36,435 bases of DNA from PWND01 sp964601515. Its GTDB lineage: Bacteria > Bacteroidota > Bacteroidia > Bacteroidales > UBA7960. Positions 9,262-17,105 of this stretch are shown one piece after another; within the stretch, counting starts at the first letter, position 1, and every line of letters starts with the position of its first letter. Both the position numbers and the translations under genes were made by a program. The notes below the pieces were generated by a model. The model ran no database searches. It worked only from the letters and a program-made list of their open reading frames with translations, and had not been told where the DNA came from. The stretch spans positions 1-36,435 of the forward strand of contig CAZRNU010000017.1 in assembly GCA_964601515.1 (NCBI GenBank). Reading direction: 5' to 3'.

Positions 9262-10389
9262 CTAATCCGTTGTTTTGTCAGAATATCTTCTGTTGATGTT
9301 TAATTTTATTGAAAACACATTTGAATAAAGGGCTATTGAAGAATTACCAACATTAGTTAATGCGTAATCAACGTATAAAATGTCTCCTATAACAATGCCG
9401 ACTCCAATATTAGGCTGAATGCTGTATGTTTGGGTTTCATTTGCTTTATAATACTCCTGGAAGTTTCCAATACCGCCTCTAAGAAAGACTTTATGTTTGT
9501 ACCCAATTTCAAACCCTAATGCCGGCTCAATACTAAATGGATCTCCAGGGATAAGAACATTTCTTTTGCCATCTGTTGTTATATTTAAATCTAGAGATGC
9601 TAATAATGAAATATCATATTTAAATTCAAATTCTCTTGATGCTCCAACTATAAACCGAGGTAAAGTGATTTCATAACTGTTGGAGGGAATTTCATTTCCT
9701 GTAATTGTAAATACTTCTCTCATGCTATCGTCAAGGTTGTATGTCCATGCATTGAATGTAGTTGTTATGTCTCTTCCTACAAATGCAAACTGATAACTAT
9801 CCATTTTGTAAATTGCTCCAATATCAAGTCCGAAACCCCATGCTCCTGCAAATGACCCGGCTGTTCTTCTTATTACTTTAGCATTTGCTCCAATAAATAG
9901 ATTTTCGTATTCGGGCAACTTTCGTGCAAAGGAAATTATAAAAGCATTATCAGACGCATTAAATGAACGTATCCTGTCGTAATTAATATTTCCTTCGGAA
10001 TCAATCAACTCAGAAGTATCCGGAATGTCGTCAACCCCAAATCTTATATAAGAAAACCCAATGTGATTGTTTTCATTTGTCTTAATTGCAATTCCACCGT
10101 AATCATATCTTGCTAATCCTGCGAAATACTGACTATGCATAAATCCTAGCTGTAGATTTGAGTTAATGAAAAGCAGCCCAGATGGATTCCAATAGCCTGA
10201 AGTAACATCATTAGTAATTGAAGAGTATGCATTTGACATAGATAATGCCCTGGCACCAACTCCTATAGATAAAAATTCATTGGAGTATTTTGGTGGGCCG
10301 GCGTAAGCAGAAATCCCTAATAGTATAAATAATCCAATGAATATATAAGTGAGAATATTATTTAAAAATTTGATGATTGCTGCTTTCAC
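9262..10389 (-). CDS. PorV/PorQ-family outer-membrane protein
   Basis: The 375-residue product has a signal peptide (hydrophobic about residues 11-30, ending SAYA). The PorV/PorQ signature is IGVGARALSMSNAYSS followed by DVTSGYWNPSGL, and an alternating beta-strand pattern runs to the C-terminus, as in a FadL-like 14-stranded barrel. In the T9SS, PorV shuttles cargo from the translocon to the PorU sortase at the outer membrane. Its position one base ahead of the PorU-family gene supports such a partnership. It is the first gene of the operon, with a candidate promoter and a perfect inverted repeat in the leader. PorV versus PorQ, or a paralogue serving the long PorU form, cannot be settled by eye. 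Confidence 0.85.
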   Translation of the reverse strand: MKAAIIKFLNNILTYIFIGLFILLGISAYAGPPKYSNEFLSIGVGARALSMSNAYSSITNDVTSGYWNPSGLLFINSNLQLGFMHSQYFAGLARYDYGGIAIKTNENNHIGFSYIRFGVDDIPDTSELIDSEGNINYDRIRSFNASDNAFIISFARKLPEYENLFIGANAKVIRRTAGSFAGAWGFGLDIGAIYKMDSYQFAFVGRDITTTFNAWTYNLDDSMREVFTITGNEIPSNSYEITLPRFIVGASREFEFKYDISLLASLDLNITTDGKRNVLIPGDPFSIEPALGFEIGYKHKVFLRGGIGNFQEYYKANETQTYSIQPNIGVGIVIGDILYVDYALTNVGNSSIALYSNVFSIKLNINRRYSDKTTD

Positions 10390-10394
10390 TTTAC

Positions 10395-10429
10395 AATTTT
10401 ATCCTTTGTGGGATAAAATTACAAAAATA
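10395..10429 (-). promoter_or_regulatory. Candidate promoter and 10-bp inverted repeat before the PorV/PorQ-family gene
   Basis: On the minus strand TATTTTTG (10422-10429) fits the TAnnTTTG -7 pattern. Just downstream, 10395-10404 and 10411-10420 form a perfect 10-bp inverted repeat (AATTTTATCC with its complement, 6-nt loop) ending five bases before the ATG. It would straddle the start of transcription and the leader, so it could be an operator or an mRNA hairpin. The -33 box is weak. Confidence 0.45.
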
Positions 10430-10468
10430 TCAGGAATATTTAAGCTATTCTTCAATCATCAAACCCAT

Positions 10469-11071
10469 TTAATCTGAAATAAGATTTGATTTTTCTCCAA
10501 AGTTGCCTTCAAATACAAATTCCGAGAATTGCTTCCTTTGTCTTGGACTTGTTTCCATGTTTTGGAATTTTTCCGGAAGGTTGTCAATTTTGCCAATATA
10601 TCCTAAGGCAAATGCAGCGATTACTTCATAATCATCTGGAATGTTAAATGCTGTGATATTCTTTTCTTTTGAAAATCCTCCCATCTGATGCATTACAAGA
10701 CCTTCATTGGTAGCTTGAACTGTCATTGTGGCAACACTTTGTCCTACATCATATTTGTATGTTTCATTTTCTTTACTATTAGAGGTAAGAGTCTTTTTTC
10801 CAATAACAACAGCAAGAATATCAGCCGGTTCAGCCCAGGTTTTGTTGAAATCAATTAATGAATCAAATATCAATTGCCAGGTTTTTGTTCCTTTCTTGCC
10901 TATTATGTATCTCCATGGTTGCTCGTTGAATGCAGATGGTGCCCATCTCGCAGCCTCAAGTATATTCTGAATTTTTTCAACCTCTACTTGTTTGTTGTCA
11001 AATGCCCTTGGGCTCCATCTTTCTTTAATAAGCGGATTGATGTTATATTTTGTTATAGCTGTTTTTTTCAT
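10469..11071 (-). CDS. Nitroreductase-family FMN oxidoreductase
   Basis: This 200-residue single-domain protein of usual family length has the N-terminal RWSPRAFDNKQV motif (SxRxF-type FMN phosphate contact). EAARWAPSAFNEQPWRYI follows, then DVGQSVATMTVQATNEGLVMHQMGGF and a C-terminal ALGYIGK. These flavoproteins act as dimers, reducing nitro groups, quinones or other acceptors with NAD(P)H in the cytoplasm; the natural substrate cannot be told from sequence. It lies 79 nt upstream of the PorV-type gene and 125 nt downstream of the S9 peptidase gene on the same strand, probably as its own unit given the promoter-like and hairpin sequences on both sides. Confidence 0.9.
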   Translation of the reverse strand: MKKTAITKYNINPLIKERWSPRAFDNKQVEVEKIQNILEAARWAPSAFNEQPWRYIIGKKGTKTWQLIFDSLIDFNKTWAEPADILAVVIGKKTLTSNSKENETYKYDVGQSVATMTVQATNEGLVMHQMGGFSKEKNITAFNIPDDYEVIAAFALGYIGKIDNLPEKFQNMETSPRQRKQFSEFVFEGNFGEKSNLISD

Positions 11072-11110
11072 AATTTGTATGCATTTAAATAGTTATCTCG
11101 AAATTTAAAA

Positions 11111-11139
11111 CAGATTTGTTTAATGTTTGTTCAAATCTG
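11111..11139 (-). terminator. Possible hairpin terminator after the S9 peptidase gene
   Basis: CAGATTTG and its complement form an 8-bp stem with a 13-nt loop. On the minus strand it is followed by TTTTAAATTT. It is AU-rich and weak, so it may instead be a binding site near the nitroreductase promoter. Confidence 0.3.
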
Positions 11140-11196
11140 CTAAACAAATTCAGATTATATTTTTGTTTTCCCTTTTCCGACACATAAAAATAACTC

Positions 11197-13800
11197 TTAG
11201 TAATTCTTTTCAGGGAATAGAGAATTCCAGTATTCAGGCTGATTTTTTAGCATCATATCCCAATATGCCATTATAGTATTGTGCCACTTAATTCTTTTTC
11301 CATATTTTACTATATGATGATCTTCGCCTTTTATCAGTACAAGTTCAACTGGTTTATTTAGAATTTTCAATGCAGTGTACATTTGAAAACTTTCTCCCGG
11401 AGGAACATTTGTGTCGCTGTCGCCTGTTATTAAAAGCAAAGGCGTGTTAATCCTATCAGCAAAGAATAATGGACTTTGACCGATATAAATGTCTTTATTA
11501 TTCCAAGGAAAACTATTGGCTGTTGCAACCGCACTATATGCATATCCCCAATAACCTTCTCCCCAGTAGCTTGATATAGAACTGATGCCTGCATGACTAA
11601 TTGCTGCAGCAAAAATATCTGTTCTGGTGATTAGCAGCATTGTCATAAATCCTCCATAAGATGCTCCAGCGCAGCCTACTTTTTCTGTATCTGCGAAATT
11701 ATGAGCGTCAAGGAACTTTTTCGTTCCTTCAATTATTTCATCAGTCACAGTTATGCCCCAGTTATTAACATGTGCGGCAGAAAAATCCTGACCAAAACCT
11801 ATGGCTCCACTCGGTTGCATCACATAAACTATATAACCATTACCAGCCCATAGGTTAAAAGGATATCTACCTCCAAAAGATCGTATTACCGGAGTGGTAC
11901 CTGCATAATAATATACAATAACCGGATATTTTTGCTCTTCATCAAAGTCGGGAGGTAAATAAACTCTTCCTTTTATTGTTGTACCTTCTTCTGTTTGAAA
12001 ATCCCAATTATAAGTTCTTCCTATTTCAACATTTCTGTAGTTAAATGATTCAGTATTTTCTAGAGTCGATGATTTGGCGGTTTTTAAATCTATTAAATTA
12101 AATTGTGTTGGAGAATTTGTATTATTTCCGGCATAGGTCGCTTTTAATGATCCTGAGCTGTAGTTTATCCTGTCAGTAATGTCGAAGCCTGTATTTATCA
12201 AAGTGAAAGTTTTTCTGTTTATATCGTAAGCATATAATCTGCGGAAATCTTCTTCAGAAACACTTAAATAAATTCTATTATCCATACTGCTCCAATGCGC
12301 ATCACTTATTGAAGGGTTAAAGTTTTTGGAAATAGGAGTTACTGACTTATCCGATAAGTCTATAATGTAAGCTTGCATGTCGTAATCATTATGAATTTTT
12401 CCTTGCGAAACATTTATTCCTATTCCATCAAATGCGCCGGGTCCACCTGTTGCAATAAGCTTTTTTCCGTCAGGAGAAAAATTGGCTGAAAAACTCCATC
12501 TTTTCTCAAAATACATAGTGTCAATGCTTAGATCTTCCATGTTAATTATATATGAATTCTGCAATGAATAAGGTCTTTCAGAATAATCATATTTTGTTTG
12601 GCTAATGAGGATTTTCTTTCCATCAGGACTAATATCCATAATCGAACTTGACAAATTACCGTATGTAATTCTCAATTTTGCAGAATTGCTTATATCATAT
12701 TTGTAAAGATATGTGCGATTTCTATGTCCCGGAATTCTGTCTCGCATACCTAAAACTTGCTTCAAAGAAGCGTCTTCTGCAGGTGCCTCTTCCTCAATAA
12801 AGTAAATAAAATAGGATTCATCCGGCGACCATCTGTAGCCTCTCAAATTATCAATATCATCTAATAAAACATTTACTGTATTTTTTTCAAAATCATGAAG
12901 GAATATAGCTGACTTAGAGTCTCTCCTAACTACATACGACACTCTGTTAGTCCTAGGAAGCCAAGTTATTCTGCTTATGTTTGCATTCCTGAATGAGTGA
13001 ATAATTTTTCGGTCTTTTACAGATTTAATTTCTGACCATGTTTCTGATCTGTCGGATGGTGGCAGAGAGCGACTGTAGTTTACAATGTAATATTTTGAAT
13101 CCGGTGATAGAGAAACGCTTGAAACTTTTACGCCATCAAGAATATGACTTATGTTTTTAATGTTTTTGGGATTCAACGATAGTGAAACATTGCCGGTGCT
13201 GAAAGGTTCTTTAACTTCAAGACTTGCCGAAAATTTCCATTCCTTAATTGAATCATTATCTTCAGGTCGAAAAATTGTTTTTACTATAATGAGATGTTTT
13301 CCTCTTTCCAAATCAACTTTCTTTGAGAACTTTCCAATTTTACCTTCTTCCTTCTCAATTGTATTTTTCGAACCTAACCTTTCTCCATTCAAATAAACCG
13401 ATAGCATTTGAGGGCTTTTTATCTCAAGACTTGCCGATAACCATCTGTCGGTGCTAACATAAGCGGCAGCATAATAGATTTGCCAGTCATTATTACCATT
13501 ATCTAACTTAACATAACCGTTTTCGTCAGAAAAGACTTTAGTCCAATCAGATGCCACATTTCCGGTCCAGTGAAATTTTTGCAATTCCTCCGGAAACATT
13601 GTAGCAATATCTACCTGTTCAAAGGTTAAAAAATGCGATTCTTTAAATACTTCTCCCTGAGTATTAGGAACATCGTAGAATAATGGCTTGTTAAGGTTGA
13701 AAGGCCCTGCAGAAAGCCACCGGCTAATGATAACCTTGTCGGAAGCTAAAGCTAGCTTTGCAATTAACAAAAAAACTAAAATTACAGTTACTTTTCTCAT
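11197..13800 (-). CDS. Secreted S9-family (prolyl oligopeptidase/DPP-like) serine peptidase
   Basis: I place the start at ATG 13800, giving 867 residues with a clean signal peptide (MRKVTVILVFLLIAKLALAS). The frame is open 42 codons further upstream, but that stretch is the translation of an AT-rich tandem repeat and is not family-like. The N-terminal half has PD40/WD40-like blades (SPDSKYYIVNYS, SPDGKKILISQT, SPDGKKLIATGG) forming the beta-propeller. The C-terminal half is an alpha/beta-hydrolase with GASYGG (Ser714), GDSDTNVPP (Asp796) and KGEDHH (His828). Such enzymes cleave short peptides, often after proline or alanine, in the periplasm, feeding amino-acid catabolism. No sorting domain is seen at the C-terminus, so a periplasmic or outer-membrane-associated location is likelier than T9SS export. 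Confidence 0.92.
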   Translation of the reverse strand: MRKVTVILVFLLIAKLALASDKVIISRWLSAGPFNLNKPLFYDVPNTQGEVFKESHFLTFEQVDIATMFPEELQKFHWTGNVASDWTKVFSDENGYVKLDNGNNDWQIYYAAAYVSTDRWLSASLEIKSPQMLSVYLNGERLGSKNTIEKEEGKIGKFSKKVDLERGKHLIIVKTIFRPEDNDSIKEWKFSASLEVKEPFSTGNVSLSLNPKNIKNISHILDGVKVSSVSLSPDSKYYIVNYSRSLPPSDRSETWSEIKSVKDRKIIHSFRNANISRITWLPRTNRVSYVVRRDSKSAIFLHDFEKNTVNVLLDDIDNLRGYRWSPDESYFIYFIEEEAPAEDASLKQVLGMRDRIPGHRNRTYLYKYDISNSAKLRITYGNLSSSIMDISPDGKKILISQTKYDYSERPYSLQNSYIINMEDLSIDTMYFEKRWSFSANFSPDGKKLIATGGPGAFDGIGINVSQGKIHNDYDMQAYIIDLSDKSVTPISKNFNPSISDAHWSSMDNRIYLSVSEEDFRRLYAYDINRKTFTLINTGFDITDRINYSSGSLKATYAGNNTNSPTQFNLIDLKTAKSSTLENTESFNYRNVEIGRTYNWDFQTEEGTTIKGRVYLPPDFDEEQKYPVIVYYYAGTTPVIRSFGGRYPFNLWAGNGYIVYVMQPSGAIGFGQDFSAAHVNNWGITVTDEIIEGTKKFLDAHNFADTEKVGCAGASYGGFMTMLLITRTDIFAAAISHAGISSISSYWGEGYWGYAYSAVATANSFPWNNKDIYIGQSPLFFADRINTPLLLITGDSDTNVPPGESFQMYTALKILNKPVELVLIKGEDHHIVKYGKRIKWHNTIMAYWDMMLKNQPEYWNSLFPEKNY

Positions 13801-13817
13801 AATATATATTTTTAAAA

Positions 13818-13915
13818 AATTCGAAATACGAATATCGAAAATCGAAACAAATTCGAAATACGAATATCGAAACTCGAAACTCGAAACAAATTCGAAATAT
13901 GAATATCTAAACAAA
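13818..13915. repeat. AT-rich tandem repeat (ATTCGAAATACGAATATCG units)
   Basis: Three imperfect units beginning ATTCGAAATA(C/T)GAATATC and ending in CGAAACAA, or TAAACAA in the last, lie between the peptidase start and the broken gene. Related sequence in opposite orientation occurs at 14324-14367, so the pseudogene is bracketed by an inverted pair. The repeats sit in the peptidase leader. Confidence 0.8.
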
Positions 13916-13932
13916 TAAAAACTCAAGCGATT

Positions 13933-14282
13933 TTATTCAGATTTTCTTAATATCGCTCCGAAAATATTCATAAGTTCAGTTGCTTCATTGATTAATTTTT
14001 CTCTTTCTTTCTCAATGGTTTCGTTGTTTTCAACATCAATCAGTTTTAGCCAATATCTAGATTCCTTTGCTTCTTTTCTAGATATCTTTATTCTCATTAA
14101 GAAATCCTTTTTACTTAAGGTTCATTAGCTTCAATATAATTGGCACCAATTGAACCTGAAGATCTAATTAATTGTTTAGAATCCTCAATATTTCCAATAC
14201 TCTTTTTTAGTAATTTAACTAGTGCACGAACATCTTTCGCAAACACTAAAGTTCTATCCTCCAAATCATACTTTTTCTCCAT
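13933..14282 (-). pseudogene. Frameshifted four-helix-bundle protein (23S rRNA intervening-sequence protein family)
   Basis: From ATG 14282 the frame reads MEKKYDLEDRTLVFAKDVR ... IEDSKQLIRSSGSIGANYIEANEP and stops. Shifting frame by one base at about 14117-14121, it continues LSKKDFLMRIKISRKEAKE ... ELMNIFGAILRKSE to a TAA at 13933-13935. Joined, this is about 116 residues, the normal length, and both halves match the conserved core of the family (RSSGSIGANYIEAN and LSKKDFLMRIKI). One base has been lost from the codon after NE (usually Ala, GCn). These proteins form pentameric helical bundles and are found in 23S rRNA intervening sequences and free in many Bacteroidota genomes; their function is not firmly known. 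Flanking inverted AT-rich repeats suggest it arrived as a unit. Confidence 0.88.
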
Positions 14283-14323
14283 ATTGATTATTCAGTTTTG
14301 ACATTTAGTGTTTTATTAAATTT

Positions 14324-14367
14324 CTATTTGTTTCGTATTTCGACATTCTAATTTCGAATTTCAATTT
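14324..14367. repeat. Inverted copy of the CGAAATACGAA-type repeat
   Basis: TTTGTTTCGTATTTCG and ATTTCGAATTTC are the reverse complement of motifs in the 13818-13915 array. Together the two blocks bracket the broken four-helix-bundle gene. Confidence 0.7.
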
Positions 14368-14391
14368 TACATACAGCAACTTTTCAAAATG

Positions 14392-15150
14392 CTACCTATT
14401 AAACACATACTGCAAAATATTAGCTCCCATTCTAAGCGCTTTCAGTCTAACTTCTTCGGGGTTTCCATGTACTATTTGGTCTTCCCATCCATTTCCAAGG
14501 TCGCTTTCATAAGAGAAGAAAACAACTAATCTTCCTTCATAAATAATTCCAAACCCTTGTGGTGGCTTGCCGTCATGTTCGTGAATTTTTGGCAAACCCC
14601 TAGGAAAACTATATGTCTGATTATATATTGGATGAGAATGGGGTAGTTCTACAAGTTCGTGATTTGGGAAAACCTTAGTTATTTCCCTTCTGAAAAATCT
14701 ATCAAGTCCGTAATTATCATCAACATGGAGAAAGCCACCCCCGACAAGGTAATTTCTAAGGTTTTGAGCCTCCTGAGGTGTGAAAACCACATTGCCGTGC
14801 CCTGTCATATACAAGTAAGGATAATTGAAAATATTCTGACTGCCAACTTCCACCGTTGCAATATTAGGGCTAATAGTGGTTGCAAGATTAGTATTGCAAA
14901 ATGATACAAGATTCGGAAGAGCTGTAGGGTTAGCATACCAGTCGCCTCCACCACCGTATTTTAAAAGTGCAATTTAGAAATTTTGCGAGCTAGCGTTTAT
15001 GGATATTATTAGCAATGCTATTAGGGCAAGGAATTGCGTTGGGACAAGGCAGTGCGTTGGGACAAGGCATTGCGTTGGGACAAGGTATTGCCTTGTCCGT
15101 ACTGTTGGGACAAGGCATTGCCTTGTCCGTACTGAATTGGATATTTTCAT
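14392..15150 (-). pseudogene. DUF4159 protein gene with internal stop and in-frame palindromic-repeat insertion
   Basis: The true start is ATG 15150, overlapping the rsmE stop as ATGA. From there one frame runs to 14392 (252 codons plus stop), broken only by TAA at codon 59 (14974-14976). Residues about 6-43 come from an inserted repeat array. Then come a hydrophobic signal-peptide core (FLALIALLIISINASSQNF), the stop where Lys is expected (AAA to TAA would suffice), and the DUF4159 body: IALLKYGGGGDWYANPTALPN, LYMTGHGNVVFTPQEA, GGGFLHVDDNYGLD, ending ILQYVFNR. DUF4159 proteins are exported, of unknown function, with a glutamine-amidotransferase-like fold. A GTG at 14853 could restart translation but would lose the signal peptide and first strands. 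The intact body suggests the stop is recent, a sequencing error, or read through. Confidence 0.85.
15021..15134. repeat. Palindromic-element array inside the DUF4159 signal-peptide region
   Basis: There are five head-to-tail units of 18, 18, 18, 30 and 30 bp, each starting TTgGGaCAAGG. The 30-bp units contain a perfect palindrome, GGACAAGGCA plus T plus its complement, then GTACTG. All unit lengths are multiples of three, so the reading frame is kept. The first unit (TTAGGGCAAGGAATTG) is the most divergent and may be the native gene sequence the element resembled. Confidence 0.88.
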
Positions 15151-15857
15151 TTTTGGGATATTATGTTATTGATTGTAATGCAGGCATAGATTCCTGCTGT
15201 TTCTGTTCTTAAGCGGTAGTTTCCTAGTGTTACCGGAATATAGTTATTTGCAAATGCCAATTCAACTTCATCGGTACTAAAGTCTCCTTCCGGCCCAATC
15301 AGCACCAATGTATCTTCGCCTTTTTGGCAGGCATGTATTATGTTCTTCTTATTATCTTCAGTGCAATGTGCGATCAATTTATTTGCAGCATTACCGGTCT
15401 TTAAAAAGTCTTTTAATTTTATTGCCGGGTTAAGCACAGGCAACCATAATCTTAGTGACTGCTTCATTGCTGAAACAATTATTTTTTCCAAACGCTCAGG
15501 TTTAATTACTGTTCTTTCACTGTTTTCGCATATTATGGGTGTTATTTGTGTAACACCACATTCGGTTGCTTTTTCAAGGAACCATTCAAAACGATCAATA
15601 TTTTTTGTAGGTGCAATTGCAATGTGCAATTCGGGCTTTGGCTTGGGAGCTTCTTTATAAATGCTTCTAACCATCAAGGCACAATCATTCTTTTTATTTA
15701 TACCCAGAATTTCGGCCACATAAACTTTACCCTTACCATCTGTAATATGCATCAAATCTCCTTCTTTAAGTCTCATCACCTTAACTCCATGCCAGGCTTC
15801 TTCACCGGCAAGAAGAAACGCACCTTCTTTAACTAATGGATCGAAAAAAACATTCAT
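15147..15857 (-). CDS. rsmE: 16S rRNA (uracil-1498-N3)-methyltransferase RsmE
   Basis: The 236-residue protein has the N-terminal PUA-like domain (LAGEEAWHGVKVMRLKEGD). A SPOUT/trefoil-knot domain follows, with LIGPEGDFSTDEVE and LGNYRLRTETAGIYACITI, the SAM-binding knot signature of RsmE. It methylates N3 of U1498 in 16S rRNA after 30S assembly, using S-adenosylmethionine. Length and start are normal for the family. It is transcribed away from the BASS transporter and its stop overlaps the DUF4159 start by the ATGA arrangement, so the two genes form an operon. A TATATTTG box on the minus strand lies 44 nt upstream of its start. Confidence 0.95.
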   Translation of the reverse strand: MNVFFDPLVKEGAFLLAGEEAWHGVKVMRLKEGDLMHITDGKGKVYVAEILGINKKNDCALMVRSIYKEAPKPKPELHIAIAPTKNIDRFEWFLEKATECGVTQITPIICENSERTVIKPERLEKIIVSAMKQSLRLWLPVLNPAIKLKDFLKTGNAANKLIAHCTEDNKKNIIHACQKGEDTLVLIGPEGDFSTDEVELAFANNYIPVTLGNYRLRTETAGIYACITINNIISQK

Positions 15858-15900
15858 ATCAGACTTCTATATTAATTTAATTCTCAAATTTGCAAGTAAA

Positions 15901-15908
15901 CAAATATA
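15901..15908 (-). promoter_or_regulatory. Candidate -7 box for rsmE
   Basis: TATATTTG read on the minus strand fits TAnnTTTG and lies 44 nt ahead of the rsmE ATG. No clear TTTG occurs 19-21 nt further upstream. Confidence 0.4.
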
Positions 15909-15963
15909 GTTAAATCCATGTTTAGATGAATGGCAATTTTTTGCTTTAACTTTTATTTTCAAT

Positions 15964-16896
15964 ATGAAGCCCATATTCAACATAATTAATCACAGAGACT
16001 TTGTGCTTTCGGCAGCCATTGTGTGTGGACTTGTTATGGGAGAACAAACCCGAATGTTCGCAAGTTATTCGGTTTGGGTTTTGGCAATAATAATGGTTTT
16101 TGCTATTTCCGGATTTAGCTTTAGAAGTTGGATTCCTGTTAAGAACGCTATTAAGCCGATTGCAATTTCAATTTTGCTCAACTTCATAATTTTTGGAGCT
16201 GTGCTAATAGCTATAGCATGGACTTTCTTCAGGAATGTGGAATATTTCGATTATTATGTTGGGTTTGTTTTAATTGCTGCCGCTCCGCCCGGACCATCTA
16301 TTATCCCTTTTTCCGCAATGATGAAAGGTGACAATAATTTTTCTGTAACTGGTGTATTTGGACTTTATTTCGCGGCAATGATAATTACACCGGCAATATT
16401 GCTTGTTTTTCTGGGAGATTCTTTAATAAGTCCCTTGTCTATACTTCGAATACTAACCATGTTGATTGTGGCACCTTTAATAATTAGCAGGTTTTTGAGA
16501 CACAAAAGTGTGCTACCAATAGTAGAAAAGTCGAGAAACACAATAATGAAGTGGGGCTTTTTTGTTGTTATAACAATAATTGTTGGATCGAGCAGCAGTA
16601 TTATTCTATCACAACCTGTCTCAGTTTTAATAATATCAGCAGTTTTTCTTGTAAGTATTTATTTTCTGGGAGCTTTTTATCATTTAGTTATGAAACGCAA
16701 GGAGAAAAAACTGGATTTTATAATTAGTAGTACATTTATTCTAGTTATAAAAAGCTCGGCTTTTTCAGCTGTAACTGCTATTACATTTTTTCCCAACAAT
16801 CCAGATGTTGCATTTCCATCGGCGATACTAAGTGTTTTTGTTACACTTTTTATAATTTTCTATTCAAGATTTGTGGCTTTAACGGAAAAAGGCTGA
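15964..16896 (+). CDS. Bile acid:sodium symporter (BASS/SBF)-family membrane transporter
   Basis: The 310-residue protein is almost entirely hydrophobic, with about ten membrane helices. The SBF-like crossover motif is LIAAAPPGPSIIPFSAMMKGD, followed by SVTGVFGLYFAAMIITP, matching the Asn/Pro/Gly-rich unwound helix of BASS proteins. Family members couple sodium to uptake of organic anions (bile acids, pyruvate, pantothenate and others); the substrate here cannot be called. It stands alone, divergent from rsmE with 106 nt between, and is followed by repeat-like intergenic DNA. Alternatives would be arsenite (Acr3) or auxin-efflux relatives, but the motif pattern fits SBF best. Confidence 0.75.
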   Translation: MKPIFNIINHRDFVLSAAIVCGLVMGEQTRMFASYSVWVLAIIMVFAISGFSFRSWIPVKNAIKPIAISILLNFIIFGAVLIAIAWTFFRNVEYFDYYVGFVLIAAAPPGPSIIPFSAMMKGDNNFSVTGVFGLYFAAMIITPAILLVFLGDSLISPLSILRILTMLIVAPLIISRFLRHKSVLPIVEKSRNTIMKWGFFVVITIIVGSSSSIILSQPVSVLIISAVFLVSIYFLGAFYHLVMKRKEKKLDFIISSTFILVIKSSAFSAVTAITFFPNNPDVAFPSAILSVFVTLFIIFYSRFVALTEKG

Positions 16897-16899
16897 AGC

Positions 16900-17105
16900 A
16901 AAAAACTCCGCGAATCTCAGTATTCTCCGTGACTCCGTGGTTAAAAAATTACTTCATCGAATTACGTATATTTTTCTCCCGCAGATTGCGCAGATTTGCG
17001 CAGATGAAACAAATTCTTTTAGAAGTTTCCGGTTCCGCGAATTCAGAAGCCGGAAATTCCTAAGTTATCCTTTTCACTGACGACTGCCGACTTACGACTA
17101 AATCC
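16900..17105. other. Intergenic stretch of degenerate dispersed repeats
   Basis: The stretch holds CTCCGTGACTCCGTGG, a CGCAGATTGCGCAGATTTGCGCAG run of direct repeats (in shorter pieces GCGCAGATT), and CCGG-bounded inverted sequence near 17028-17053. No open frame of note and no clear terminator. These resemble low-information intergenic repeats common in Bacteroidota. Confidence 0.5.

Noticed and set aside
14392..14853. DUF4159 as a normal 153-residue gene starting at GTG 14853
   Set aside because: The same frame continues upstream with conserved family sequence and a signal peptide, so this start would cut the domain; the internal stop better explains the short frame.
15015..15212. 65-codon plus-strand frame rich in LGQGIAL
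   Set aside because: It is the antisense reading of the palindromic array; the minus-strand DUF4159 frame, coupled to rsmE, explains the DNA.
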